Source: an uncultured Caulobacterales bacterium (GTDB taxonomy: Bacteria; Pseudomonadota; Alphaproteobacteria; Caulobacterales; Maricaulaceae). Taken from it: 34,108 nucleotides of DNA. Every line of letters starts with the position of its first letter. Within the stretch, counting starts at the first letter, position 1. The stretch is from contig CALDTL010000058.1 in NCBI GenBank assembly GCA_937923965.1, positions 1-34,108 on the forward strand, given 5' to 3'. A program made the translations under genes and the position numbers. A model generated the notes under the pieces. That model was not told the origin of the DNA and searched no databases. It worked only from the letters and a program-made list of their open reading frames with translations. Of the stretch, positions 16,504-25,496 are shown one piece after another.

Positions 16504-17169
16504 ATGACAACAGACGCAGCAGCGATGGCAAGCTTATCTCATCACGAGAGCGCAAACCAAGATGAGACCCGCCCGCCCCCTACGGGCGCTAAGGGATCGG
16601 ACCTTATCAGCGAGCGCGGGTTCTGGCGGGTCGTCCGCGAGGACTTTCGCACACACCGTAAAATGGCGCTGGCGCCCGGATTTCATGCCATATTCGTTTA
16701 TCGCTTCGGAACATGGGTTGATACCATTCGGTTAAAACCGCTCTATGCCGTTCTGAATGTCATTTGGCATCTCGCATATCGATGGGTTCGAAATTTTTAC
16801 GGCATTGAAATGGAAAAAACGGTCAAGGCCGGGCGACGCCTCGAGCTTGGCCATCAGCACTGCATCGTTATTCATGCAAACGCGACGATCGGCGACGATG
16901 TCCTGATCCGTCATAATGTCACTTTTGGCATGGGAAATGAGTGGATTCAGGGCGTAGGGCCTATCATCGGTGACCGTGTCGAATTTAGTCCGGGCGTCGT
17001 CTTAGTCGGCAACGTAACGATCGGAGATGACGTATCGATCGGTCCGAACTGTACGGTCACAACAAATGTTCCTAGCAGCCGAACCTTATTCGTACCCCCG
17101 CCGCGCGTCATGCCAAAACAAGGGCCTCCGCCCAACCTCGCCAAGACTGTTGACGCCGCAAAACCATAA
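16504..17169 (+). CDS. Hexapeptide-repeat (left-handed beta-helix) acyltransferase, SAT-like
   Basis: The 221-residue protein has an extended, probably disordered N-terminus (about 1-35), an alpha-helical section (35-100) and a left-handed beta-helix from about 110 to 190. The helix shows hexapeptide rungs such as IHANATIGDDVLIRHNVTFG and GPIIGDRVEFSPGVVLVG. This is the layout of serine acetyltransferase and of CysE-like sugar O-acetyltransferases in polysaccharide loci. Because the next genes encode an acyl carrier protein and acyl-activation enzymes, I infer that it may transfer a special acyl group to a sugar rather than acetate to serine. A proline-rich tail (VPPPRVMPKQGPPPN) closes the protein. 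It starts 21 nt after the sulfotransferase stop. Confidence 0.85.
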   Translation: MTTDAAAMASLSHHESANQDETRPPPTGAKGSDLISERGFWRVVREDFRTHRKMALAPGFHAIFVYRFGTWVDTIRLKPLYAVLNVIWHLAYRWVRNFYGIEMEKTVKAGRRLELGHQHCIVIHANATIGDDVLIRHNVTFGMGNEWIQGVGPIIGDRVEFSPGVVLVGNVTIGDDVSIGPNCTVTTNVPSSRTLFVPPPRVMPKQGPPPNLAKTVDAAKP

Positions 17170-17212
17170 AGTCTCTCAGAAACAAATTTTATTGATTAGA
17201 AAGGAAATCCTT

Positions 17213-17506
17213 ATGTCCCTCTCCCGAGAACAGGCCGTTACAGCCATTTACGAGGCCATCGACGAACTTAACCCACAATTAGACGGCATCAGTCTTGAAC
17301 GATCCGAAGACACGATACTCTTCGGTGAAGGCGCTGCGCTAGACTCGCTAAACCTCGTTAATCTTGTCATGATGGTTGAGCAGAATATCATGATGGAAAC
17401 TGGCACAGAAGTTCTGCTGGCCAGCGAAGCCGCCATGTCAAGAAAGCGCAGTCCCTACCGTTCAGTCAAAGCCCTAGCGGATTATGCCGCAGAGGTGGCG
17501 GCGTGA
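17213..17506 (+). CDS. Acyl carrier protein
   Basis: The 97-residue protein is a four-helix carrier that holds acyl groups on a phosphopantetheine arm. The attachment site is S45 in the ALDSLNLV motif (residues 42-49), at the start of helix II as expected. It is acidic before the site and slightly longer than the housekeeping AcpP. AAGGAA lies 6 nt upstream of the ATG at 17213; a longer frame reaching back to 17027 overlaps the acyltransferase gene and is unlikely. The next gene begins inside its stop codon region (GTGA). The set of carrier, reductase, ANL enzyme and thioesterase suggests a dedicated acyl pathway apart from fatty-acid synthesis. Confidence 0.85.
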   Translation: MSLSREQAVTAIYEAIDELNPQLDGISLERSEDTILFGEGAALDSLNLVNLVMMVEQNIMMETGTEVLLASEAAMSRKRSPYRSVKALADYAAEVAA

Positions 17507-18207
17507 GCGACCAAAAACCCGTTATGGCCATCACCGGAACCCGTAAGGGGATCGGACGTTTTCTAGCTGAGCATTTTCTCAATCAAGGCTATATCGTTGA
17601 AGGATGTTCCCGCGGCGAAGCTGATCTGGAACATGACGACTATCGCCATCATTGTCTGGACGTCGCAGATGAGAAATCCGTCATCAGTATGATGCACGCG
17701 ATTTACCGGAGTCATAAGCGACTAGATGTTCTCATTAATAATGCCGGGATAGCGAGCATGAACCATATCATGCTCACACCAAAATCTCAGATCGAGCGAA
17801 TTTTTGAAACCAACGTATATGGAACGTTCCTATTTGCACGGGAAGCCGCCAAGCTTATGGGCAGACGAAAATACGGACGGATCGTCAATACAGCAACCGT
17901 GGCGACTCCGCTGAAGTTGGAAGGCGAAGCCGCTTATGCTGCCTCAAAAGCGGCTGTTGTATCATTAACAGAAATCATGGCACGGGAGGTCGCGGGATTA
18001 GGCATAACAGTCAATGCCGTTGGCCCCACGCCCGTCCCAACCGACCTCGTCGGGTCTGTTCCGCAAGCCAAGATGGACGCCCTGATTGCTCGCCAGGCCA
18101 TACCCCGTTATGGAGAGATGGCTGATGTGCTAAACGTTATCGAGTTTTTCATCCGAAAAGAATCCGATTTCGTCACAGGGCAAACGATTTATATGGGCGG
18201 AGTCTAG
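17503..18207 (+). CDS. Short-chain dehydrogenase/reductase, FabG-like
   Basis: The 234-residue classical SDR probably reduces a 3-oxoacyl group on the adjacent carrier protein with NAD(P)H. The cofactor motif is TGTRKGIG (11-18), followed by NNAG and the helix-4 asparagine in ETNVYG. The active-site YAASK places Y145 and K149. The usual catalytic serine, 13 residues before the tyrosine, is threonine here (T132 in NTATVAT). Threonine can sometimes serve, but the change is unusual and may signal altered rate or substrate. The GTG start overlaps the ACP stop by four bases, showing tight coupling. Lys at TRKG favours NADPH, by general family knowledge. Confidence 0.88.
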   Translation: MSDQKPVMAITGTRKGIGRFLAEHFLNQGYIVEGCSRGEADLEHDDYRHHCLDVADEKSVISMMHAIYRSHKRLDVLINNAGIASMNHIMLTPKSQIERIFETNVYGTFLFAREAAKLMGRRKYGRIVNTATVATPLKLEGEAAYAASKAAVVSLTEIMAREVAGLGITVNAVGPTPVPTDLVGSVPQAKMDALIARQAIPRYGEMADVLNVIEFFIRKESDFVTGQTIYMGGV

Positions 18208-18214
18208 ACGGGTC

Positions 18215-19558
18215 ATGATTGGGCGCCTCATAGAAAGAATGGAGATTGTTCGCGGCCAGATTGCCGTTGTCGCCTCCGGCACGCCTGTTTCTTATGGCGA
18301 ATTACTCGAGAGCATTACCGACTGGGGAAAGCTTTTAGACGCTCAAGGTATCGGGCCCGGCGACGTGGTTTTGCTGAAAGGCACCTTCTCGCGCGCGTCG
18401 ATTTCTGCGCTCATTGCCCTTTTTCAGAAGCAAGCAATCGTGATTCTGCTGGCGCCCACATCATACGAGAAGGAAGCCGAGTTTTTGGAGGTCGGCCTCG
18501 CGCAATGGAAAATTCAAGCCAATAGCGGAGACATTGCGCCGCGCGAAACAACGGCCGAGCACCCCCTATACGAGACACTTCGTAAGGCCGAAGACCCGGG
18601 GCTTGTGCTCTTTTCGTCGGGCTCGACCGGTGTGTCCAAAGGCACAGTCCACAGTGCGGCGCGGCTCTTAAGTAAGTTTGCTACGCCCGGGAAGAATTTG
18701 CGAACGCTGGCATTCCTTTTGTTTGACCACATCGCCGGCGTCGACACGCTTTTCTATAGCTTGTTCAACCAGAGCACACTTGTGCTTCCCGAAAATCGCT
18801 CGCCCGAAGCCGTTTGCGCGCTCATCGCAAAACACCAAATCGAGGTACTGCCGACTGCGCCAAGTTTCCTCAACCTATTGCTCTTATCAGGCGCGCATGA
18901 AGCTCATGACCTAAGCTCACTGAAAATCATCACTTATGGTTCGGAGATGATGCCTGCATCGACCTTGCAACGCTGCGCGGAGGCTTTTCCTAATGTGCGT
19001 CTCATTCAGAAATATGGAACATCCGAAATCGGGGCCCCTCCCTCGAAATCCAAATCCAACGACTCGACCTGGGTAAAATTGGGCGGCGACGGTTTTGATT
19101 GGCGGGTGGCAGACGGAAAATTAGAAATATTGGCAAAAACCGCCATGCTCGGGTATCTCAACGCGCCCAGTCCCTTCACGCCAGACGGCTATTTTATCAC
19201 AGGCGACGCGGTCGAGGTGGATGGCGACTACGTGCGTTTCCTCGGGCGCGATAGCGATATCATCAATGTCGGCGGGCAGAAGGTGTTTCCGGCAGAAGTT
19301 GAAAATCTTATCCGTAAATTGCCTGAGGTCGAGGATGTTTCTGTTTACGGGGAACCCCATGCTATCCTTGGCGCGGCGGTTGTTGCAAAACTTAAACCCG
19401 TAAATTCTGAGGCGTCGCTTAAAGCCTTACGCATAGCGATCAGAGGTGCCCTCTCGGGGCAGATTGAGCCCTATAAAATACCTCAGAAATATGTACTGAC
19501 GCAAGAGAGCCTCACAACGGCCCGAGGTAAACAAATCCGCCGAACAAAGGACGGATAA
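18215..19558 (+). CDS. ANL-family acyl-activating enzyme (AMP-dependent ligase)
   Basis: This 447-residue enzyme should adenylate a carboxylic acid and load it on a thiol, probably the neighbouring carrier protein. The P-loop is LFSSGSTGVSKG (132-143), the A5 motif YGTSEIG (267-273), the A7 motif ITGD (328-331) and the hinge GRDSD (344-348). The catalytic lysine of the mobile C-terminal domain is K439 in GKQIRR. It is shorter than usual for the family (500-550 residues) because of a compact N-terminal domain, yet all core motifs are present. The substrate is unknown; a small acid is plausible given the context. The start at 18215 has no strong ribosome site; ATG 18239 is an alternative. It lies 7 nt after the reductase stop. 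Confidence 0.88.
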   Translation: MIGRLIERMEIVRGQIAVVASGTPVSYGELLESITDWGKLLDAQGIGPGDVVLLKGTFSRASISALIALFQKQAIVILLAPTSYEKEAEFLEVGLAQWKIQANSGDIAPRETTAEHPLYETLRKAEDPGLVLFSSGSTGVSKGTVHSAARLLSKFATPGKNLRTLAFLLFDHIAGVDTLFYSLFNQSTLVLPENRSPEAVCALIAKHQIEVLPTAPSFLNLLLLSGAHEAHDLSSLKIITYGSEMMPASTLQRCAEAFPNVRLIQKYGTSEIGAPPSKSKSNDSTWVKLGGDGFDWRVADGKLEILAKTAMLGYLNAPSPFTPDGYFITGDAVEVDGDYVRFLGRDSDIINVGGQKVFPAEVENLIRKLPEVEDVSVYGEPHAILGAAVVAKLKPVNSEASLKALRIAIRGALSGQIEPYKIPQKYVLTQESLTTARGKQIRRTKDG

Positions 19559-19559
19559 G

Positions 19560-19988
19560 ATGCCCCTAATCCCCGAAGGCTTCAGCCCGATGCCGCCGCG
19601 CGGTGCCTTCATAGATTTGAATGGTCCATTTTACCACGACGGACACGTCCAGTTTGGATTCATCCCCAAGGAGCGGCACTGTAATTTACTAGGGTTTGCA
19701 CACGGCGGCATGATCGCGACATTCCTCGACAGCGCGATGGCCCATAGCGTCGTGACCGCACATGGCTACGCCATTGTGACGGAACAGCTGACGATAAATT
19801 ATATATCCGTTGTGGCTAAAAATCGCTGGGCCGAAGTCGAAGTCTGTTTGGATGAACGTGAAGACGATCACATTTTTGCAAAGGCCGTTTTGCAGTCTCG
19901 GGGGCAAATTTGTGCGAAGGGGCAGGCCAATTTCAAACTCTTAGTCAGACGACCTGTTCGAAATGATGGGCGGCAGACGTTGCGTTAA
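19560..19988 (+). CDS. Hotdog-fold acyl thioesterase (PaaI/YbgC-like)
   Basis: The 142-residue protein has the hotdog thioesterase signature GFAHGGMIATFLDSAM (residues 45-60), with catalytic-type HGG and D57. It should hydrolyse acyl-CoA or acyl-carrier thioesters and may clear wrongly loaded carriers or release the product of this cassette. The ATG follows the preceding stop by one base. Its own stop codon (19986-19988) directly abuts the stop of the convergent glycosyltransferase gene (19989), leaving no room for a terminator. It closes the plus-strand operon. Confidence 0.85.
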   Translation: MPLIPEGFSPMPPRGAFIDLNGPFYHDGHVQFGFIPKERHCNLLGFAHGGMIATFLDSAMAHSVVTAHGYAIVTEQLTINYISVVAKNRWAEVEVCLDEREDDHIFAKAVLQSRGQICAKGQANFKLLVRRPVRNDGRQTLR

Positions 19989-20897
19989 TCAAAAGTCATT
20001 GATCCGTTCGGGATGAATGCGTCCACGAACCCAATCGAACATTCCCATCCAATTGCCTTTCATTCGCCCCTTGCGGTCAACCCAAGCCTCGGGACGGAAC
20101 GTCTTGGCATGATTGGCAAGAACATTGCGGCCCATAATTCGGCCGCTCTGCCACCATTTCATGGTGCCTTTACGTGCCAAAAAGACAGGATTAGCGATCT
20201 GCGAATATCCAAATTTTATTCCGGAAACTCGGCCGCTCTTGGTGCCTAGGTGCACGCCTTTGCAGGTCCCCACGCCAACGACGCGGCCCTTCGCCAAGGC
20301 CTGTCCCGTATAATCGCGATCTTCGAGCCAGCCATAAGCCGGCAGATGCTCATCAAAACGATAGGCGCGGGTCACCGAACCAATAAAAGCCATATTGCAC
20401 CCGTAAGCGCTTTCTAGCGATTGCCCGATATGCTTGCGCGACTCATGCGGCTCCGGCGGAAGGTCGCCCGACAAATAACGCCTCGCATCAGCCTCGCTAA
20501 TTCCCGGCCCAGTGATTCCATCGGCCAACACCCATCCCGTTATTCCTGCGACGTCATTGTCTCCGAACGCGCGGTGCGCCTGTTCGATCCAATCGGATTG
20601 TGGGCGGTAATCATCATCAAAATAGACCACAAAGAACGCATCATCTTCTGAGCCATGTAGGTTTAATATCGCCTCGATCCCCACATTGCGCTGTATCGGC
20701 AATCCCGGTCGTTTAGAAATTTCAAAACTGACTGATGAATCATCTGCCGCCACGTTACGCCCGTTACCGAAGTCCGCCTCAGATGTACCCACGACCACGA
20801 CATGGTCGGGTTTCATCGTCTGGGTCTTCATTGAATCAAGTATAACTGGAATATCAGCCGGCCGGCCTTTTGTAGCTAAAACGACATAAGCTTTCAT
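19989..20897 (-). CDS. Family 2 glycosyltransferase
   Basis: The 302-residue protein is a GT-A fold, nucleotide-sugar-dependent glycosyltransferase. The N-terminal strand AYVVLATKGRP is the donor-binding start of GT2 enzymes. The metal-binding DDD is at 94-96 and a likely catalytic-base pair ED is at 192-193 (WLEDRDY). No membrane segment is clear, so it probably works at the cytoplasmic membrane face during repeat-unit assembly. It is the last gene of the minus-strand operon, with its ATG overlapping the GT4 stop by four bases. Linkage and sugar cannot be predicted. Confidence 0.88.
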   Translation of the reverse strand: MKAYVVLATKGRPADIPVILDSMKTQTMKPDHVVVVGTSEADFGNGRNVAADDSSVSFEISKRPGLPIQRNVGIEAILNLHGSEDDAFFVVYFDDDYRPQSDWIEQAHRAFGDNDVAGITGWVLADGITGPGISEADARRYLSGDLPPEPHESRKHIGQSLESAYGCNMAFIGSVTRAYRFDEHLPAYGWLEDRDYTGQALAKGRVVGVGTCKGVHLGTKSGRVSGIKFGYSQIANPVFLARKGTMKWWQSGRIMGRNVLANHAKTFRPEAWVDRKGRMKGNWMGMFDWVRGRIHPERINDF

Positions 20898-22138
20898 GAG
20901 GCGATCTCCAATTTACTGGGGTTGGGTTGAACGCTGCGGTAGAGGCTTGCGTAGGCATCGAGCCAGCTATCAAGCGAATTAGCAAGCGCCGCTGTGTCGC
21001 TAAATGCTGCGCGGCTCATCTGCTCGACGCGCGGCGTATTATCGCGAATTTCTATAAGGGCCGAGACAACTGTATCGATTTTCAAGGGATCGAAAGTCAG
21101 GCCTGCGCCCGCATCAACAATATCCCCAGACAAGAAAGCGACTCCGCTAATCAGCACAGGCAGGCCGCTCCACAATGCCTCACCTGCCACCAGACCAAAG
21201 GGTTCCGCTAGGCGGCTGGGAACGATGACGCATCGCGCCTTCGCGGCAAGGGCGGCAAGTTGATCTCGATTGCAAAATCCTGCGAAATGCGCGTCCGGGT
21301 ATTCTTTCGCGAGGTCTTCAAACATCGGGCCATCCCCTGCAAAGACCATTTTCATGCCAGCCTGACGCGCAGCTTCAGCGGCGACATCAGCTCCCTTCTC
21401 AACGCCGAGCCTGCCAATAAATAGGACGGAGGCATTTTCTTCTGCCTGAATACGCGATGACGAATAAGGCTCAATCGGGTTTGCAATTGTGCGAATGCGT
21501 TGGGGCGGTAATCCGGCGCGTTCAAAGAACGGTCCTTGGCGCTGATGGATGACGGCCAGCTGTCCGCGAAAGCGCTTGAGCGGGAATGTATTCGATCGCA
21601 CCGCATGACGGGTCACGCGCCAAGCTTTGTGCATGGCCGACTGCCTATCGCATCGGGTCATTAGACAGGGCAGCGAGTTTCCAACCCGCGTACAAACTTC
21701 ATTTTTCTGAAAATCATATTGTCCGCCATTGCCGCAAGCGAGGAAGTAATCATGCGTTGTCAGTACAAGACGCTCCTCCACAGGGCGAAGCGCCTTGAAG
21801 ACAGCTGGCGAAAGAAAATGCGCCCAATTATGCAAGTGATAGACAGTGTCCGGCGTATCATGCTGAGAAATGAACTTTGTGACCGCATCAAGTGCTGCCT
21901 TGTTCCAAAGCCCCGTTCGCATTGCAGCGCGAGGACTGTCCCGCGAGACCCGTGCGCCTGAGATACCGTGAACTTTGACACCTGCCAACACCAGGCGCGC
22001 ATCCATACCTCCGGCTTGGGTCAAATAGCTGACGTCCCAGCCGCGACCAGCGGCGCCTAGAGCTGCGTCGAGCGCGAGTTTCGTCGCGCCGCCCGCCGTC
22101 ACACCGCTATCATTTATGATCACGAGACGGTTGGTCAT
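20894..22138 (-). CDS. Family 4 glycosyltransferase
   Basis: The 414-residue protein is a GT-B fold retaining glycosyltransferase. The N-terminal glycine-rich loop is GVTAGGATKLALDAA. The donor-binding half starts near FIGRLGVEKGADVAAEAA and includes the EX7E-type motif in EPFGLVAGE. It should add one sugar to the lipid-linked repeat unit. Its start overlaps the acyltransferase stop by four bases and its end overlaps the GT2 start by four bases. The donor sugar cannot be read from the sequence. Confidence 0.9.
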   Translation of the reverse strand: MTNRLVIINDSGVTAGGATKLALDAALGAAGRGWDVSYLTQAGGMDARLVLAGVKVHGISGARVSRDSPRAAMRTGLWNKAALDAVTKFISQHDTPDTVYHLHNWAHFLSPAVFKALRPVEERLVLTTHDYFLACGNGGQYDFQKNEVCTRVGNSLPCLMTRCDRQSAMHKAWRVTRHAVRSNTFPLKRFRGQLAVIHQRQGPFFERAGLPPQRIRTIANPIEPYSSSRIQAEENASVLFIGRLGVEKGADVAAEAARQAGMKMVFAGDGPMFEDLAKEYPDAHFAGFCNRDQLAALAAKARCVIVPSRLAEPFGLVAGEALWSGLPVLISGVAFLSGDIVDAGAGLTFDPLKIDTVVSALIEIRDNTPRVEQMSRAAFSDTAALANSLDSWLDAYASLYRSVQPNPSKLEIAS

Positions 22139-24090
22139 TGCGCAGCCCCAAAATCAAAATCTGCAAAGGCAAACTCCGATCCAAAGAGGCTCAGATGGTT
22201 ATCGTCTTCATAGAGCGGTTTATCGTCGACAACGTAAATACAAACCTCTTTGCAGAAACGTTGCATCACCTCATGACGATAGGCGCCGGAGGCATCAACG
22301 AAGGGGCCTATCCGATTGAAAACCCGGCCCCGTTTCTGCGCATGGGCCGCGTCGATAGCAGGCGGCAAGTCTGCGTTGAATCCTAAATTTCGACCGACAG
22401 CATATGATACTGCGAAAGATTGTTCTGGTACGCCTTCTACAATATGGACCGCTTTTCCGGCCGCCTTGAGCCGTTTTATCAAAGCCAGTAATCCTTCATC
22501 GAGATAATTGCGTGAATAATCATCGCCGGCGATGGGGCGAATGGAGGTATCTAGCAACTCAAAGGCAGGCGGCGCGCCAATTTCCCATGCTAAGCCCGGC
22601 TCTGAGTAGCGCGCCCAACGGGCATGCAGAATGACATCTGTTAGCGCATCGTCCGCCAAAATCATCGCCAAAATATTCTCGCGAAACCGTTCGCAAGACG
22701 ACCCGTTATGAAGCGGAGAGCCGCTGACACCAATAAGAGAGGGGCAATCAGAGTGGGAAGCAAGCAGACCACGGCGGCCCTTAGATTTAGCGGCGAGATC
22801 AAATCCATGTGCCGCAGACATTGCATGCGAGTCGCCCCAGAGTACAAAGCTCGGCGTTTTACTCTCATCGCCGATCTTGCAAAGGGCTTCGCGTGTTTTT
22901 AGCTCCATGCATCGTTCACGGTAGAGGTTGCCTTCAGCCGCGCGGAAGGCCGCATTTGTCTTTGCGTCAAATCGATGATCGAGTCCCTGAGCAGAAAATA
23001 CAACAAGCCCCGCCGCAGTGAATGCGGCAATCCCTGCCCCTGAGATCGTGAATATCTGCTTGCGCGAATATCCACGACTGGACCGGAAAGGTTGCTCGAC
23101 AAAACGCCAAGACAAATAGGCCAGCACGACAGAAAGTATCACACCGCTCGCCATCGCCCAGGCTGGGACATGATGCAGACCAAAATGAATATTGAGAAAG
23201 ACTAAAACGGGCCAATGCCAGAGATATAACGAATAGGAGATCAAGCCGATACCAACGAGCGGTTTCCACGAGAGTATCTGTCCCGCAATATTGGTGCCGC
23301 CCCGACCAGCTGCGATAATCATCGCCGTACCTAGAACGGGCGGGAGAGCGGCCAGTCCCGGAAATGGTGTCAACGGTGTGTAAAACACAACGGCGAAGAG
23401 TATCAGCGCCAATCCGATGAGTCCCACAGAATGCCGGACAGACGCAGGCCAAGACATCCCTATCGTAGAGAGCGCAACGATAGCGCCCAACCCCATTTCC
23501 CAGGCCCGCGTTGGAAGCCAGAAAAATGTCGGGTTAGGCGCGTTGCGCACGCCCCATTCCGCTAGGACAAATGACGCAAAGCTAATAAGAGAGACAATCA
23601 CCAGAGGACGGCGTTTAAGACCCTTGATAATCAAGAGCAGCAATATGGGATAGAAAATATAAAATTGTTCTTCGACTGAAAGTGACCACATATGCAGCAT
23701 CGGGTCATACTCGGACGAACTTTGGAAGTACCCGCTGCGCGACCACATCAATATGTTAGCGACATAAAAGACGGTCGCAACAATCGCGGTTCCCATATCC
23801 CGGAATTGGACTGGCGACATAACAAAGAACCCGACGACCAGACTAAAAGCTAAAACAGCAAAAAGTGCAGGCAAAAGGCGTCGTGCACGGCGTTCATAAA
23901 AATGCGTAAAGGTGAATGTGTCTTTTTCGATCCCTCGCATAATGACACTCGTTATGAGGAAGCCAGAGATGACGAAGAAGACATCCACACCCACATAACC
24001 GCCGGAGACAACGGCCAATCCAGCGTGGAAAAGCACCACCGGAATAATGGCAACAGACCGGAGGCCATCAATGTCAGTACGATATTTCAT
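22135..24090 (-). CDS. Membrane acyltransferase-3 with C-terminal SGNH domain (OafA/OatA-like)
   Basis: The 651-residue protein O-acetylates polysaccharide. Residues 1 to about 365 form a ten-or-so-helix acyltransferase-3 domain with H22 (VVLFHAG), GYVGVDVFFVISGFL and the RRARRLLPAL loop. The C-terminal half is an extracytoplasmic SGNH-type esterase/transferase with S421 in LWGDSHA and a D629-x-x-H632 pair in DDNHLS. The membrane domain passes an acyl group across the membrane and the SGNH domain places it on the sugar. It sits between the polymerase and a GT4 gene, 14 nt after the polymerase stop. This gives the locus a second acyl-decorating enzyme besides the hexapeptide protein. Confidence 0.92.
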   Translation of the reverse strand: MKYRTDIDGLRSVAIIPVVLFHAGLAVVSGGYVGVDVFFVISGFLITSVIMRGIEKDTFTFTHFYERRARRLLPALFAVLAFSLVVGFFVMSPVQFRDMGTAIVATVFYVANILMWSRSGYFQSSSEYDPMLHMWSLSVEEQFYIFYPILLLLIIKGLKRRPLVIVSLISFASFVLAEWGVRNAPNPTFFWLPTRAWEMGLGAIVALSTIGMSWPASVRHSVGLIGLALILFAVVFYTPLTPFPGLAALPPVLGTAMIIAAGRGGTNIAGQILSWKPLVGIGLISYSLYLWHWPVLVFLNIHFGLHHVPAWAMASGVILSVVLAYLSWRFVEQPFRSSRGYSRKQIFTISGAGIAAFTAAGLVVFSAQGLDHRFDAKTNAAFRAAEGNLYRERCMELKTREALCKIGDESKTPSFVLWGDSHAMSAAHGFDLAAKSKGRRGLLASHSDCPSLIGVSGSPLHNGSSCERFRENILAMILADDALTDVILHARWARYSEPGLAWEIGAPPAFELLDTSIRPIAGDDYSRNYLDEGLLALIKRLKAAGKAVHIVEGVPEQSFAVSYAVGRNLGFNADLPPAIDAAHAQKRGRVFNRIGPFVDASGAYRHEVMQRFCKEVCIYVVDDKPLYEDDNHLSLFGSEFAFADFDFGAAQ

Positions 24091-24104
24091 GCGCCCAACA
24101 CCCC

Positions 24105-25496
24105 TTAAACGTATCGCGGTTGTTTGGCGCTATAGACGACGACCACGGGCTTTCGCGCCGCAACGGATAGCGCGGCCAGTAATGCAAAATGCAGTCCGGG
24201 ATCTGGTGTTGTCGCCGTGGTTAAACCACCAATAATGAGCGCGGTAAGAGCAACGCCCGCTGCCGTAAAATATTTCTTATATTCAGGATTGGCAAAAGAG
24301 GACGCGCGCGCAAACAGCAAGTTTTTATAGATCCACAGAAACAGCAGCGTGCCTATCAAACCAAAATTAGATATCCAGACGGACAGGATTCCATTTGACC
24401 GCGTTGACCCCAAGCCAATGCCCAGTCCGTAGGATTCGACGCCAATCTCAAGGCCGCGCATCGCCCACTTGCCCCGTTCAAAACCTGAAACAGAGTCCGT
24501 TTTACTAAAGATCAGGTGATCTAGAAAATCGAGTGCAACCACGCCTGCGGGCGTCGCGACCATAGCGAGAGCCACGCTGCTACCGCAGAGAATAAGAAAC
24601 AAGACAAAGGGTTTGGACTGTGCTGAAACGCCGTTCCCGCGCAGGAGATAAAGCGTAAATTGCGCGGCTAAAACTAAGCTCATACCGGCAGCCACAACGA
24701 TGAAGGTTGAAGATAGCGAAAGCATCCCAAAAATGAGATTACCTCCGCCCAAAATGCCTGTGGCTACATTGCGCGTCGAGAACCACATGCGAATAAAGTA
24801 CCCCGCCAACACAGCTGTGAATCCACCAAAACTTGACGCTTCCGGAAAGCCGCCCGTCACGCGCTGCACACCGAGCATTTGGATATCAGTCAGATAGCTA
24901 TAAGTTGCTGTCTGAACAATCGAAAGTATTGCGCCGCCGCCCGCGAGATCTATCGCAGCCAATACAATGTTGACGATGGCAGCTCCCACCAAAGCCTTGT
25001 GAATTAACTCCGGCCCTGATTTTCGGGCCAGTGACAATGACATTAAAAAAACAGCAAATGTCACAAGAAAATACGCTAATTGGGATATGTTGCCGGTTGT
25101 TGGCACAAGCGGCGACAATCCGGAAAAAACGTCCCAACGCAATCGATAGCCCACCACGTTCCGGTCCATCGAGAACACCATAATTTCGCCCATGAACAAG
25201 CGGGGACCGATCATCGTGATCAGCAAGGCATAAATGCAAAGCGCAATGACCAGCAGGCTGGTAAATTCAAACCGAATGGCCGCATCACGCCCCGAGAGGC
25301 TCTTGATAGTCCAGAGACCAAGCAGCATGAGAAAGCTTGCAGAAAAAACCAGGACACTCATACCGCCAACAATGGCGACAGCCGCCGCACCAAAAGGCAG
25401 GAACGCCGTTGCTGCGCGGTAGCCTTGATCCAGACCCCGCGTTGCAAAAAATGCAAATATCGCAAACATCACTAAACCTGAGAGAACGGGGGTCAT
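24105..25496 (-). CDS. Wzy-like polysaccharide polymerase
   Basis: The 463-residue protein has roughly ten to twelve predicted membrane helices and a longer extracytoplasmic loop around residues 120-200 and again near 310-350. The late segment GFERGKWAMRGLEI...GLGIGLGSTRSNG resembles the Wzy/O-antigen-ligase loop with arginines used in chain transfer. It should join lipid-linked repeat units in the periplasm. Wzy proteins are poorly conserved, so the call rests on topology, this loop and its place next to Wzc-, Wza- and Wzx-like genes. It overlaps the upstream GT4 by four bases. Confidence 0.8.
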   Translation of the reverse strand: MTPVLSGLVMFAIFAFFATRGLDQGYRAATAFLPFGAAAVAIVGGMSVLVFSASFLMLLGLWTIKSLSGRDAAIRFEFTSLLVIALCIYALLITMIGPRLFMGEIMVFSMDRNVVGYRLRWDVFSGLSPLVPTTGNISQLAYFLVTFAVFLMSLSLARKSGPELIHKALVGAAIVNIVLAAIDLAGGGAILSIVQTATYSYLTDIQMLGVQRVTGGFPEASSFGGFTAVLAGYFIRMWFSTRNVATGILGGGNLIFGMLSLSSTFIVVAAGMSLVLAAQFTLYLLRGNGVSAQSKPFVLFLILCGSSVALAMVATPAGVVALDFLDHLIFSKTDSVSGFERGKWAMRGLEIGVESYGLGIGLGSTRSNGILSVWISNFGLIGTLLFLWIYKNLLFARASSFANPEYKKYFTAAGVALTALIIGGLTTATTPDPGLHFALLAALSVAARKPVVVVYSAKQPRYV

